From: Rhodoferax sp.
GTDB lineage: Bacteria > Pseudomonadota > Gammaproteobacteria > Burkholderiales > Burkholderiaceae_C
Length of the DNA stretch: 64,000 nucleotides
Assembly (NCBI RefSeq): GCF_030653815.1
Contig: NZ_JAURYQ010000015.1
Coordinates: 62,001-126,000 of the forward strand
Direction: 5' to 3'
A model generated the notes under the pieces. The model saw nothing but the letters and a program-made list of their open reading frames with translations, was not told the DNA's origin and made no database searches. A program made the translations under genes and the position numbers. Shown piece by piece: positions 1 through 10,300 of this stretch. Positions within the stretch are counted from its first letter, which is position 1; the number at the start of each line of letters is the position of its first letter.

Positions 1-480
1 GCCCAGCCCCAGGAAGATCTGGTTCAGCACCCCCTGGTCGGCCAGGATGCCCTTCCAGGCATAGACGCGCAACAGAAAGGAGGTCCAGAACGGCAGCATC
101 ACCATCATCAGCAAGGCCGGGCGCACGCTGGGTTTGGCGCGGGCGATGAAATACGAAAACGGGTAGCCGATCAGCAGGCAAAGCAGCGCCGTGCACAGCG
201 CATACCAGAGCGAGCGCAGATAGGCTTCGATGTAGATGGTCTGGAACAGTGCCCCGTCATCGCCGCTGCGAAAGATGGAGCCGTAGTTTTCGTACTTGAG
301 CTTGAGCAGGCCGGTGCTGGAATCCCAGATCGGCTTGAACGGCGAGATGTCGTTGCCCATGTCGACAAAGCTGATGTACAGCAGGATCAAAAACGGGAAC
401 AGGAAAAACAGGATCAGCCAGACAAACGGCACGCCAATCACAAAGCGTTTGCCGGGCATCGTCATACTCTGGATGGCCAT
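1..480 (-). CDS. potH: Putrescine/spermidine ABC transporter permease, PotH type (partial)
   Basis: This is the N-terminal 160 residues of an inner-membrane permease; the gene runs off the left edge of the window. The protein starts MAIQSMTMPGKRF, and a strong membrane helix follows at once (about residues 13-34). It then has the large periplasmic loop with VDMGNDISPF typical of PotH, and a second and third helix that begin the binding-protein-dependent transport domain. It would form the membrane channel of the putrescine importer with the PotG ATPase and PotF binding protein encoded just upstream in the same orientation. Only 9 bp separate it from potG, so co-transcription is nearly certain. 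A PotI partner is expected just outside the window but cannot be seen. Confidence 0.88.
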   Translation of the reverse strand, partial: MAIQSMTMPGKRFVIGVPFVWLILFFLFPFLILLYISFVDMGNDISPFKPIWDSSTGLLKLKYENYGSIFRSGDDGALFQTIYIEAYLRSLWYALCTALLCLLIGYPFSYFIARAKPSVRPALLMMVMLPFWTSFLLRVYAWKGILADQGVLNQIFLGLG

Positions 481-489
481 GACGTTCCT

Positions 490-1596
490 TTAGTCGCGCA
501 GCACAATGCCGGCCACGTCGCTCCACCAGAAAAACACGTCGTCTTCCCAGGTGATGTTGCTGAGGTCATGGCGCGAGGTGTTGGCCTCGGTGATCTTGAC
601 CCGGGTGCCGTCAGAGGCCTGAACGATGAAGGAGTTGTAGGACCCAAAGTAGGCAATCTCCTTGACTTTGCCCGCGAACAAGTTGTGCGCGAAGTCGGGG
701 CGCTCCTTGCTGATCTCGATTTTTTCGGGGCGCACCGCAATCGACACCGGCATGTGCAGCGCACCGCTGACGCCATGGCCCACATGAATTTCACCGATGG
801 CCGTTTGCACCGCGCAACGGTCGGGCTGGTCGACGCTGAGCTTGCCGTCAAACAGGTTCACGTTGCCGATGAAGTCGGCCACAAAACGGTTGGCCGGGTG
901 TTCGTAGACCTCTTCGGGCGAGCCTACCTGCAGCACCCTGCCCTTGCTCATGACCGCAATACGACCCGCCATGGTCATGGCTTCTTCCTGGTCGTGGGTC
1001 ACCATGACGCAGGTCACGCCCACTTTTTCAATGATGTTGACGAGTTCGAACTGGGTTTGCTCGCGCAGCTTTTTGTCGAGCGCGCCCAGCGGCTCATCCA
1101 GCAGCAGCACCTTGGGCTTCTTGGCCAGGCTGCGCGCCAACGCCACGCGCTGCTGTTGTCCACCCGACAACTGGTGGGGTTTGCGTTTGGCATAGGCGCC
1201 CAACTGCACCAGGTCGAGCATTTCACCCACGCGTTGCTTGATGTCGTTCTTGGGCAAGCCCTCGCGCTTGAGGCCAAAGGCAATGTTCTCCCAGATGTCC
1301 AGATGCGGAAACAGCGCGTAAGACTGAAACATCATGTTGAACGGGCGCTCGTAGGGTGCCAGCTTGGCCACGTCCTGGCCGCCCAACAAAATGCGTCCGG
1401 ACGTGGGGGTCTCGAACCCCGCGAGCATGCGCAGCAGGGTGGACTTACCGCAACCCGAGCTGCCCAGCAAGGCAAAGATTTCGCCCTGATTGATGGACAG
1501 GTTGACTTCATCGACCGCCAGCGACTCGTCAAAACGCTTGACCAGCTTCTCGGTCACAAGATAGTCTTTTTTGGTACCCGCATCAGCCATGGTCAA
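490..1596 (-). CDS. potG: Putrescine ABC transporter ATPase PotG
   Basis: A 368-residue cytoplasmic ATPase that energises putrescine import. The ABC domain is complete: Walker A GSSGCGKST at residues 45-53, Q-loop glutamine near 91, signature LSGGQ at 143-147, Walker B LLLDEP at 164-169 and H-loop histidine at 201. A TOBE-type regulatory domain occupies roughly residues 290-368, as in PotA/PotG proteins. The length matches the family. An alternative ATG lies two codons in (1590). It sits between potF and potH on the same strand, but a hairpin with a T-run (1625-1664) separates it from potF, so its expression may be lower than that of potF. Confidence 0.93.
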   Translation of the reverse strand: MTMADAGTKKDYLVTEKLVKRFDESLAVDEVNLSINQGEIFALLGSSGCGKSTLLRMLAGFETPTSGRILLGGQDVAKLAPYERPFNMMFQSYALFPHLDIWENIAFGLKREGLPKNDIKQRVGEMLDLVQLGAYAKRKPHQLSGGQQQRVALARSLAKKPKVLLLDEPLGALDKKLREQTQFELVNIIEKVGVTCVMVTHDQEEAMTMAGRIAVMSKGRVLQVGSPEEVYEHPANRFVADFIGNVNLFDGKLSVDQPDRCAVQTAIGEIHVGHGVSGALHMPVSIAVRPEKIEISKERPDFAHNLFAGKVKEIAYFGSYNSFIVQASDGTRVKITEANTSRHDLSNITWEDDVFFWWSDVAGIVLRD

Positions 1597-1624
1597 GCCT
1601 TTGGTTCAGCACATCACACTTTTC

Positions 1625-1664
1625 AAAAAAAAGGGCTGTTCATACCCAACGTACAAACAGCCCT
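1625..1664 (-). terminator. Hairpin plus T-run between potF and potG
   Basis: On the minus strand a perfect 9-bp stem (AGGGCTGTT / AACAGCCCT, at 1656-1664 and 1632-1640) with a 15-nt loop is followed directly by a run of seven or eight T. This is the form of a Rho-independent terminator. Because potG and potH continue on the same strand, I infer partial termination that gives more potF (binding protein) transcript than potGH transcript. Confidence 0.75.
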
Positions 1665-1685
1665 GCGGCTCGGTCCAGGTCAGAT

Positions 1686-2849
1686 TTACTTGCCTTTTTT
1701 GAAGCTGTTGTAAGCGTTGGCCATGGCTTCACGGGCTTCGTTGCTGAAGCTGCTGGGCGGAATCATCTTGGCGAAATAATCGGCCTCGACAAAGATGGTC
1801 TTGTTGCCGGCAATTTCCGGTTTGACCATCGGCACACCGGCCTTGTTGGCGGTGGGGTAGTTCATTTCGTTGCTCATGAGTGCCGCGTTTTCGGCACGCA
1901 GGTAGAAGTCAATGAAGGCGTGGGCATTGTTGGGGTGCTTGGCATCCTTGGTGATGGCCATGGTGTCAAAGAAGATGAGCGCGCCGGTGCTGGGCAGCAG
2001 CGACTCGATCTCGTCCTTGGATTTGTTCTCGACAGCGCGCGCCGCGGCAATGTTGATGTCACCCGACCAGCCAATGGCCACGCAAGCCTTGCCGCCGGCG
2101 ATGTCGTCGATCATGGTCGAACTGAAAATACGAACATCCTTGCGCACCTTGGCCAGCATGTCGGTGGCCAGCTTATAGTCCGCCGGATCATTGGAATAAG
2201 CGTCCTTGCCGATGTAATGCAGAGCCACGGGAATGATCTCGGTCGGTGAATCCAGGTAGGCAATACCGCAGGATTTGAGCTTGCTGGTGTATTCGGGCTT
2301 GAACACCAGGTCCCAGGCGTTTTCCGGCATGGGTGTCTTGCCGAGTGCCTTGGCCACTTTGGTCTTGTTGATGCCCACGGTGGTGAAGCCCCAGGCCCAA
2401 GGCACCAGGTGTTTGTTGGCGGGGTCGGTCTTGGCTGCCAGGGTGGCCATGATCGGGGCGTCAAGATTGCTCAGGTTGGGAATCTTGGACTTGTCCAGCG
2501 CCTGCAACAGGCCGCCTTCAATTTGCGGCTTGGCAAAGACCGAACCCGGCACCACGATGTCATAACCCGAATTGCCCGCCACCAGCTTGGCGTGCAAGGC
2601 CTCGTTGGTCTCGAAAGTGTCGTAATTTACCTTGATCCCGGTTTCTTTCTCGAACGTGGCAATCATGCCCTCGGGGATGTAATCGGCCCAGTTGTAGATG
2701 TTGAGTACTTTTTCTTCGGTGTTGACGGGCGCGGCTGCGGGGGCACTGACCACCGGTGCCGGAGCGACCGCAACCGGCTCTTCTTTCTTGCCACAGCCGG
2801 CCAGAACAATGGCGGACAGCGCAAACGACCAAAGGTATTTTTTCATCAT
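1686..2849 (-). CDS. potF: Putrescine-binding periplasmic lipoprotein PotF
   Basis: The substrate-binding component of the putrescine importer, 387 residues. I start it at the tandem ATG at 2849/2846 because a GGAG ribosome site lies just upstream and the N-terminus then forms a lipoprotein signal, MMKKYLWSFALSAIVLAGC, with lipobox LAGC (Cys19). The open frame extends 20 codons further upstream, but those residues look non-native. The body matches the PotD/PotF family: VLNIYNWADYIPEGMI near the N-terminus, FETNEALHAKL, and a TVGINKTKV stretch. Related proteins are anchored to the inner-membrane surface or free in the periplasm; here lipid anchoring is predicted. It lies between the spuC-like aminotransferase gene and potG. 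Confidence 0.93.
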   Translation of the reverse strand: MMKKYLWSFALSAIVLAGCGKKEEPVAVAPAPVVSAPAAAPVNTEEKVLNIYNWADYIPEGMIATFEKETGIKVNYDTFETNEALHAKLVAGNSGYDIVVPGSVFAKPQIEGGLLQALDKSKIPNLSNLDAPIMATLAAKTDPANKHLVPWAWGFTTVGINKTKVAKALGKTPMPENAWDLVFKPEYTSKLKSCGIAYLDSPTEIIPVALHYIGKDAYSNDPADYKLATDMLAKVRKDVRIFSSTMIDDIAGGKACVAIGWSGDINIAAARAVENKSKDEIESLLPSTGALIFFDTMAITKDAKHPNNAHAFIDFYLRAENAALMSNEMNYPTANKAGVPMVKPEIAGNKTIFVEADYFAKMIPPSSFSNEAREAMANAYNSFKKGK

Positions 2850-2942
2850 GAAAACACTCCGAGAGTAAGAGAAAAATGGTGAAGGGAAACGCGAGTTTAA
2901 GTCTAGCAAAAACCAGACCAGCCAATTTTTTGGCGCAGGCGC

Positions 2943-4352
2943 CTAAATCAGCCCTTTTTGGGTCAATTCCTGTTGCGTCAGGTCCAGGGCCTGCCTGATC
3001 AGGCGCATCATCTCGTCGATGTCGGCATGGGTCATGGTCAACGGTGGTGCAATGATCATGCGGTCGCCCACGGCGCGCATGACCAGGCCGTTCTGGAAAC
3101 AATGGCGCCGGCACATCATGCCAACCGACAGGTCTTCAGCAAAACGCTCGCGGGTGCGTTTGTTTTTGACCAGCACCAGGCCTGCCGTCAGGCCGCAGGT
3201 TTCGGCCACGCCCACCAGCGGGTGTTCGGCGATGGCTTCGAAGCACTGGGCCAGGTAGGGGCCGGTGTCGTCCCGGACGCGCTGCGGCAGCTGTTCGGCT
3301 TCCATGATGTCGAGGTTGGCCAGCGCCACGGCACAGGCCACCGGGTGGCCGCTGTAGGTGTAGCCGTGGTTGAATTCACCGCCCTGCTCGATCAAGACTT
3401 GGGCCACGCGATTGCCCACCATGACGCCGCCCAGCGGGATGTAGCCACTGGTGACCGCCTTGGCAAAGGTCACCAAATCAGGCTTGTAGCCAAATTTTTC
3501 GTAGGCAAACCAGTGGCCAAGGCGGCCAAAGGCGCAAATGACCTCGTCGCTGATCAACAAAATGCCGTATTTGTCGACGATGCGCTGGATTTCGGGCCAG
3601 TAACTGGCCGGCGGAATGATGACACCGCCGGCGCCCTGGATCGGCTCGGCAATGAAGGCGGCCACCTTGTCGGCACCGAGGGCCAGAATTTTTTCTTCCA
3701 GCCAACCGGCGGCGCGCACGCCGAATGCGTCGGCACTCTCACCCGGCAGACCGTTCTCGAAAAAATACGGCTGCTCAATGTGTGTGATGTTGGGAATGGG
3801 CAGATCGCCCTGCGCGTGCATGCCGCTCATGCCACCCAGTGAGGCCCCGGCCATGGTGCTGCCGTGGTAGGCATTTTTGCGGCTGATGATGACCTTGCGC
3901 TGCGGCTGCCCCAGCAGGTCCCAGTAGCGGCGCACCATGCGCACGTTGGAGTCGTTGCTCTCGGAGCCGCTGCTGGAATAGAACACATGCTCGAACGTGC
4001 GGTCACCCACCTTGGGCGCCAGCGCGGCCAGACGCGTGGCCAGCTTGACCGCCGGCACGTTCGTGGTCTGGAAAAAGCTGTTGTAGAACGGCAGCGTCAT
4101 CATCTGGTCAAAGGCGGCTTGCGCCAGTGCTTTGCGCCCGTAGCCGACATTGACACACCAAAGGCCGCTCATGGCATCGAGCAGTTTCTCGCCTTCAGAG
4201 TCCCAGACGTAGATGCCTTCGGACTTGACAATCACGCGCGCACCCCGCGTCGCCAGGTCACCGTGGTCGGTGAACGGGTGGATGAAATGCGCACTGTCCA
4301 TGGCCTGGATTTCATGGGTGGACAGTGCTTGGGAAGGTGTCAAAGCGGTCAT
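2943..4352 (-). CDS. spuC: Class III aminotransferase, probably putrescine:pyruvate (SpuC-like)
   Basis: A 469-residue PLP-dependent class III (omega) aminotransferase. Visible family marks are the cofactor-phosphate loop SSSGSESNDSN around residues 126-136, AYHGSTM at 161-167, the DEV triad at 269-271, and the Schiff-base lysine K298 in TFAKAVTSGY. The N-terminal FIHPFTDH and GLWCVNVGYGR stretches resemble the SpuC/putrescine-pyruvate branch. Its place between a gamma-glutamylputrescine synthetase-like gene and potF supports putrescine, cadaverine or a related diamine as amino donor, giving 4-aminobutanal. A beta-alanine:pyruvate or other omega-transaminase role cannot be excluded from sequence alone. 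Confidence 0.85.
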   Translation of the reverse strand: MTALTPSQALSTHEIQAMDSAHFIHPFTDHGDLATRGARVIVKSEGIYVWDSEGEKLLDAMSGLWCVNVGYGRKALAQAAFDQMMTLPFYNSFFQTTNVPAVKLATRLAALAPKVGDRTFEHVFYSSSGSESNDSNVRMVRRYWDLLGQPQRKVIISRKNAYHGSTMAGASLGGMSGMHAQGDLPIPNITHIEQPYFFENGLPGESADAFGVRAAGWLEEKILALGADKVAAFIAEPIQGAGGVIIPPASYWPEIQRIVDKYGILLISDEVICAFGRLGHWFAYEKFGYKPDLVTFAKAVTSGYIPLGGVMVGNRVAQVLIEQGGEFNHGYTYSGHPVACAVALANLDIMEAEQLPQRVRDDTGPYLAQCFEAIAEHPLVGVAETCGLTAGLVLVKNKRTRERFAEDLSVGMMCRRHCFQNGLVMRAVGDRMIIAPPLTMTHADIDEMMRLIRQALDLTQQELTQKGLI

Positions 4353-4398
4353 GGTGGCGATCCTTGAGTCAACGATGAATAGCTAAACAAACGATGCG

Positions 4399-5766
4399 TT
4401 AAACATGCAACAGCAGGTGCTCGCGCTCCCAGGGCGAAATCACTTTCATGAACTCGTCGAACTCAAGCTCCTTGATTTCCGAGTACACGGTAATGAATTC
4501 CTTGCCCAGCACCTCGTGCAAATCCGACTCGCGGCGCAGCCAGTCCAGCGCTTCGCCCAGGCTGCGCGGCAGCGCGTAGGGTGACAGGTAGGCATCGCCC
4601 TTCATTTCGGCCTTGGGCTTGATCTTGTTCTTGAGCCCGAGGTAGCCGCAGGCCATGGTCATGGCCAGGGCCACGTAAGGGTTGGCATCGGCGCCAATCA
4701 CGCGGTTCTCGACCCGTCGCGCTTCCGGCGATGAAATGGGCGAGCGAATGCCCACGGTGCGGTTGTCATAACCCCATTCGATGTTGATCGGCGCGGCGGT
4801 ATTGCGCGACAGGCGCCGGTAGCTGTTCACGTACGGCGCCACCAGCACCATGGCCGCCGGAATGTAGCGCTGCAGGCCGCCGATGTAGTGCATGAAGGCC
4901 TCGGACGGCGTGCCGTCCTCGTTGCTGAAGATGTTCTTGCCAGTGGTGACATCCAGAATGCTCTGGTGCACATGCATGGCGCTGCCGGGTTCGCCGGCAA
5001 TCGGCTTGGCCATGAAGGTGGCGTACATGTCGTGGCGCAAGGCCGATTCACGCACGGTGCGTTTGAAAAAGAAGACCTCATCAGCCAGGCCCAGCGGCTC
5101 GGAATGAAAGAAGTTGATCTCCATCTGGCCGGCGCCGATTTCATGGATCAGCGTGTCCACATTGAGTTCCATCTTGTCTGAAAAATCGTAAATTTCTTCA
5201 AACAACGGGTCGAACTCGTTGACCGCATCGATGCTGTAGGCCTGGCGCGAGGTCTCGCTGCGGCCGCTGCGACCAATCGGCGGGCGCAACAGGGTGTTGG
5301 GGTCGGTGTTGCGGGCGGTCAGGTAAAACTCCAGCTCGGGCGCCACGATGGGTTTGAGGCCCTCGGCGGCAAACAGGTCGCAGACCCGGCGCAACACGCT
5401 GCGCGGCGCGAACGGCACCAGGTTGCCCTTGTGGTCAAAACAGTCGTGGATGACCTGTGCGGTGGGGTCGCTGGCCCAGGGCACGATGCGCACGGTGGAC
5501 GGGTCCGGGCGCAACTGCATGTCTTTGTCGGTGGGGTCGATGACGTCGTAATACGGGCCACTCTCGGGGAATTCGCCAGTGACGCCCATGGCCACCACCG
5601 ACTGCGGCAGGCGCATGCCACGGTCTTCGGTGAACTTGACGCGCGGCAAAATCTTGCCGCGGGCCACGCCGGTCAGGTCGGGCACCAGGCACTCCACCTC
5701 GGTCACACGTCGCTCGTTGAGCCATTGCTCCAGATCATTGAAGTTCATTGATTTCTTGGCATTCAT
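4399..5766 (-). CDS. puuA: Glutamine synthetase-family gamma-glutamylputrescine synthetase (PuuA-like)
   Basis: A 455-residue ATP-dependent ligase of the glutamine synthetase superfamily. The start at 5766 is chosen for the GGAG site upstream; the frame stays open 18 codons further. The N-terminal motif VTEVECLVPDLTGVARGKI is typical of the PuuA/SpuI/PauA group rather than GlnA. Catalytic-core motifs seen are APELEFY, GAGQMEINF, GSAMHVHQS and NRTVGIRSP. The family joins glutamate to a polyamine as the first step of the gamma-glutamylation route, and context (aminotransferase and putrescine importer in the same operon, a PuuB-like gene at 19.6 kb) supports putrescine. It is the first gene of the operon, divergent from a MocR-type regulator. 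Confidence 0.87.
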   Translation of the reverse strand: MNAKKSMNFNDLEQWLNERRVTEVECLVPDLTGVARGKILPRVKFTEDRGMRLPQSVVAMGVTGEFPESGPYYDVIDPTDKDMQLRPDPSTVRIVPWASDPTAQVIHDCFDHKGNLVPFAPRSVLRRVCDLFAAEGLKPIVAPELEFYLTARNTDPNTLLRPPIGRSGRSETSRQAYSIDAVNEFDPLFEEIYDFSDKMELNVDTLIHEIGAGQMEINFFHSEPLGLADEVFFFKRTVRESALRHDMYATFMAKPIAGEPGSAMHVHQSILDVTTGKNIFSNEDGTPSEAFMHYIGGLQRYIPAAMVLVAPYVNSYRRLSRNTAAPINIEWGYDNRTVGIRSPISSPEARRVENRVIGADANPYVALAMTMACGYLGLKNKIKPKAEMKGDAYLSPYALPRSLGEALDWLRRESDLHEVLGKEFITVYSEIKELEFDEFMKVISPWEREHLLLHV

Positions 5767-5813
5767 GTTTGCTCCAGGATGATACTGATCGCCTATTTTG
5801 CACCTTGCATCAG

Positions 5814-5840
5814 GAACCATTGTGCGTGCGAAATTGGTTC
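5814..5840. promoter_or_regulatory. Candidate operator between puuA and the MocR regulator
   Basis: In the 123-bp divergent gap there is a perfect inverted repeat, GAACCA-N15-TGGTTC, whose arms are two helical turns apart. Inside it is a second match, ATTGTG at 5819-5824 and CACAAT at 5840-5845. The position suits an operator read by the adjacent MocR-type protein to control the putrescine operon, itself, or both. This is inference from symmetry and position only. Confidence 0.35.
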
Positions 5841-5889
5841 ACAATCAGAGCCATTTAAACCTGCCACAGGGTGCCACTTCTGCCTCCTT

Positions 5890-7368
5890 ATGCTCTCGGA
5901 ACTGCTACTGACTGAAATTGCCCGGCTGAACCCGCCCGCCAAGCTGCCGCTGCACCGCCAGCTGTACGAGGCGCTGCGGCGAGCCATTCTGGATGGCAAA
6001 CTGGCCGCCGGCGAACGCCTGCCCTCAAGCCGCGACCTGACGCAAGACCTGCAGTTGTCGCGCAACACAGTGGTCGCGGCCATCAATCAGCTCACCGTGG
6101 AAGGCTACCTGGTCAGCCACATTGGCAGTGGCACCTTCGTCAGCGACAACGTGCCCCGACTGCCCGCCCCGCCGCACCGGGGTGCACCCAGCGGGCAGGC
6201 CACCCTGTCGACGCGCGGTCTGGCATTGAGCGGCAGCTTTTGCGCCACCGACCTCGAGATCCAGCCGTTCACACCGGGCATTGCCGATTTCAGCGCGTTT
6301 CCGGTGGGCTTGTGGCAACGCCTGCAAAACAAGCACTGGCGCATGACCTACCCCGACATGCTCGACTACAGCAGTTCAGGCGGCTACGCCCCGCTGCGCC
6401 GCGCGGTGGCCGACTACCTGCGGGTGTTTCGCAGCGTGCCGCTCGACCTGGAACAGGTCATCATCACCAGCGGCACCCAGGAGTCGCTGGTGCTGTGCGC
6501 CCAGTTGCTGGCCAACCAGGGTGATGCCGTCTGGCTCGAAGACCCGGCCTACTGGGGCGCCGTCAAGGCCTTCATGGCCACCGGCCTGAAGCTGCACGCG
6601 GTGCCGGTGGACGAGCAGGGCATTGCGCCCCAGCCCGCTGATGATGCCGAGCCGCCGCGCCTGATTTACGTGACGCCCTCGCACCAATACCCCACCGGGG
6701 CCGTGATGTCCTTGCCACGGCGCCACCAGATCCTGTCGCTGGCGCGCCAGCACCGGGCCTGGATCCTGGAAGACGATTACGACAGCGAATTCCGTTTCAG
6801 CGGCCCGCCGATTTCCTCACTCGCCGGGCTCGACACCGACCAGCGCGTGATCTACCTGGGTTCGTTTTCCAAGGTGCTCTACCCCGGGCTCAAGCTCGGC
6901 TACATGGTGGTGCCCAAAGGACTGGCCGCCGCCTTCAAGCGCGCCCACTACGACCTGAACCGCCCCGGCCAGATGCCGGTGCAGGCCGCGCTGGCCGAAT
7001 TCATCGACATGGGGCATTTCGCCAGCGCCCTGCGCCGCGCGCGCCAAAGTTACGCCCAGCGCCGCGCCAGCCTGCTGGCCGCGCTGCAACCCTGCCTGGG
7101 GCCGCTGGCCCAGATCACCGGCGCCGAGCAAGGGCTACACCTGTGCCTGCGCCTGCCCGACACGCTCGACGACAAGGCGCTGGCACAGCAGCTGGGCAAA
7201 CTCGGTCTGACCGTGCGCCCGCTCTCCAGCTATTGCCTCCAGCAGACCCGGCTGCGCGGCCTGATCATTGGTTATGGCTATGCGCCGCTGGCAGAAATCG
7301 AGCACTTCGGGCCCGTGCTGGCCCGAACCATCGCGGGCGCGCTATCACGCAGCGGCGCTTCGGTATGA
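5890..7368 (+). CDS. MocR/PdxR-type GntR-family regulator with aminotransferase-like domain
   Basis: A 492-residue chimeric regulator. Residues about 1-75 form a GntR winged helix (LHRQLYEALRRAI, GERLPSSRDL, NTVVAAINQL). The rest is a fold-type I aminotransferase domain, with the PLP lysine in YLGSFSKVLYPGLKLGY and the DDYDSEFRF motif. MocR proteins usually sense PLP or an amino compound and act on a nearby operon. I start it at 5890 (MLSELLLTEIARL), where family alignment would begin, although no clear Shine-Dalgarno site precedes it and the frame is open from 5779. It is divergent from puuA, so control of polyamine genes is the natural hypothesis. Its stop overlaps the recC start by 4 bp. 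Confidence 0.87.
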   Translation: MLSELLLTEIARLNPPAKLPLHRQLYEALRRAILDGKLAAGERLPSSRDLTQDLQLSRNTVVAAINQLTVEGYLVSHIGSGTFVSDNVPRLPAPPHRGAPSGQATLSTRGLALSGSFCATDLEIQPFTPGIADFSAFPVGLWQRLQNKHWRMTYPDMLDYSSSGGYAPLRRAVADYLRVFRSVPLDLEQVIITSGTQESLVLCAQLLANQGDAVWLEDPAYWGAVKAFMATGLKLHAVPVDEQGIAPQPADDAEPPRLIYVTPSHQYPTGAVMSLPRRHQILSLARQHRAWILEDDYDSEFRFSGPPISSLAGLDTDQRVIYLGSFSKVLYPGLKLGYMVVPKGLAAAFKRAHYDLNRPGQMPVQAALAEFIDMGHFASALRRARQSYAQRRASLLAALQPCLGPLAQITGAEQGLHLCLRLPDTLDDKALAQQLGKLGLTVRPLSSYCLQQTRLRGLIIGYGYAPLAEIEHFGPVLARTIAGALSRSGASV

Positions 7369-10300
7369 ACGCAAACATGACTGAGGTGACCGCCCCCGTT
7401 TTCAAGTCCGGCTTCATGGTCTTGCACGGCAATCGGCTGGAAGACCTGCGCGACCTGCTCAGCGAATTCCTGCGCGCCCAGCCGCTGCCACCGTTGGTTC
7501 CCGAGGTGATTCTGGTGCAAAGCAACGGCATGAAGCACTGGCTGGAAATGGCGCTGGCCGACGACGCGGCCCTGGGCATTTGCGCCGCCACCCGACTGGA
7601 ACTGCCCAGCGGCTACCTGTGGCAGGTCTACCGCAGCGTGCTGGGCGCGGAGACCGTGCCCGCGCACATGCCCTTTGACAAAAGCCATCTGGTCTGGCGA
7701 CTGGTTCGCCTGTTGCCCGTGCTGGCCGACAGCCAGCCGGTTTATGCGCCGCTGCAGCGCTACTTGGCGCTCGATGCCGACGGCCGCAAGCTGTACCAAT
7801 TGGCGCTGCAGGTGGCCGACGTCTTCGATGCCTACCAGAGCTACCGCGCCGACTGGCTGGCGGACTGGGCGGCTGGCGACGACGTGCTGCGCGGCCATGA
7901 TGGCCAGCCCGGCGTGCTGGCAGACGCCCACGCCTGGCAAGCCCGGTTGTGGCGCGACCTGCGCGCCGATGTCGGGCCCGGGCTGGCCGATGCCTCGCGC
8001 GCCAGCGTGCATGCCCGCTTCATGGCCGCACTCCAGGCGCAGCTGGCGCAAAGCCAGACCACCGGTCAGCGCCCGGCGGGCTTGCCGCCACGCCTGGTGG
8101 TGTTTGGCATCTCGTCACTGCCGATGCAAACCGTCGAGGCGCTGGCGCAATTGGGCCAGGTCTGCCAGGTGCTGATGCTGGTGCAAAACCCGTGTCAGTA
8201 CTACTGGGGTGACATCGTGGCCGGCCATGACCAGTTGCGCGCCCAACTGCGCCACCGCCAAGCCGCCCGGCCGGTGGCCAGCGACAGCCATCCGCTGCTG
8301 GCCTCGTGGGGCAAACAGGGTCGCGATCACCTGCATTTGCTGGATGACTTTGACAACGTGGCGCAGTACCGCCAGCGCATGCACCGGGTCGATGTGTTTG
8401 TCGACCCCGCCGCCGGGTTGGACACCCCGACGCTGTTGAACCAGTTGCAGTCGGGCATCCTGAACCTTGAGCCAGCCCACAACGCGCTTGACGCCAAACG
8501 CAAGGTACCGCCGGACGACGACAGCATCCGCCTGGTGACCTGCCATGGCGCACAGCGCGAAGTCGAGGTGCTGCATGACCGGCTGCTGGCCTGGTTCGAC
8601 GCCGACCCGGCTTTGAGCCCGCGCGATGTGATGGTGATGGTGCCCGACATGGCAGCCTTTGCACCCCACATTCAGGCGGTGTTTGGCCGCTTTGCCGCCG
8701 GACAGGTGCGGCATATTCCGTATTCGGTGGCGGACACCACGCCGCGCCAGTCGCCGCTGGTGCAGGCGCTGGAGCAGCTGCTGTCACTGCCAAACGCCAG
8801 GGTGTCGCTGGCCGACTGGCTGGGTCTGTTTGAAGTGGCGGCAGTGCGCCAGCGTTTTGGCCTGGATGAAGCCGATGTGGCGCAATTGCACGACTGGCTG
8901 GCCCAGGCCGGCGTGCGCTGGGGCCTGGACGCCCACCACCGCATGGCCTGGGGTGTGCCGCCGGGGGTGCCTGGCCTGGACCAGAACAGCTGGGCTTTTG
9001 GCCTGCGGCGCCTGCTGCTGGGTTACGCCGTGGGTGCCGGTGCACCCTGGGGTAACACCTTGCCGCAGGCGGCCCTGAACGGGCTCGATGCCAGCGTGAT
9101 CAGCGCCCTGCTCGACTGGGTGGAGGCCGTCAACCAGACCCTGCAGGAACTGTCTGGCAGCCAAACGCCCAGCCAATGGGGCTTGACTCTGTCCGGCATC
9201 GTCGCGCGCTTTTTTGCCGCCGCTGATGACCTTGATGAGCGGCTCATCCAGCGTTGCCTGGCGCCGCTGGAGGTGTGGCAGCAAGCCTGCGACGCGGCGC
9301 AGCTGGAGACCCCGCTGCCGCTGGACGTGGTGCGCGAGCATTGGCTGTCGCAGATCGAAGAAAGCAGTTTGCAGCAGCGCTTTTTTGGCGGTGGTGTGCA
9401 GTTTGGCACCTTGATGCCGATGCGTTCGATCCCGTTCCAGGTGATCTGCCTGCTGGGCATGAACGACGGCGACTACCCGCGCCAACAAGCCCCGCGTGAC
9501 TTCGACCTGATGGCGCAGAGCTGGCGCGCGGGTGACCGCTCGCGTCGCGAGGACGACCGCTACCTGTTTCTGGAGGCCATTTTGTCGGCGCGGCAAAAGC
9601 TCTACATCAGCTGGCAGGGCCACCGCGCCACCGACAACAGCGAACAACCGCCCTCGGTGCTGGTGGCGCAACTGCTGGACTACCTGCAGATGGGCTGGCA
9701 GGGTGCGCCCAAGCCGCAGCAGCAACCGCTGCAGGCGTTCTCTGAAGCCTACTTCTTGCAGGATTCGCCGTTTGAGAGTTACGCCAGGGACTGGGCACGG
9801 GTGCATGAACAGCCCGCGCCCCAGGCGCCGCAGGCCGGCCCCCCTGCCCTGACCGCCCCCAGCGCATTGACGCTGGCCGACTTGCGACAACTGCTGCGCC
9901 AGCCGGTCGAGGTGTTCTTCAAATCGCGCCTGAGAGTTCGGCTTGACACGTTGGAAGAGCTGGAGCAAACCGAGGAGCCCTTCGCGCTCAATGGCCTGGA
10001 ACAGTACCAGGCGGGCCAGGCGCTGCTCGACGCGACTGAGCTGCCCCAGGCCCTTGAACACATGAGGCTGTCAGGCCAACTGCCGATGGCCGCCTTTGGC
10101 CAGCGCCTGGCCACTGAATTGCAGGCCAAAACGCAAGTGGTGCTGGACCGGCAAGGCGAGTGGACGCTGCGGTATCCCGAGCCTCTGCCAGCGCAATCGA
10201 TTGAGCTGCAGGTGGGTGGCATCAGCCTCACCGGCACGCTGGAGGGGCTTTACCACGGGGAAGGCGGCTGGCTGCAAATGAACCAGCGCGTCGGCGCCGT

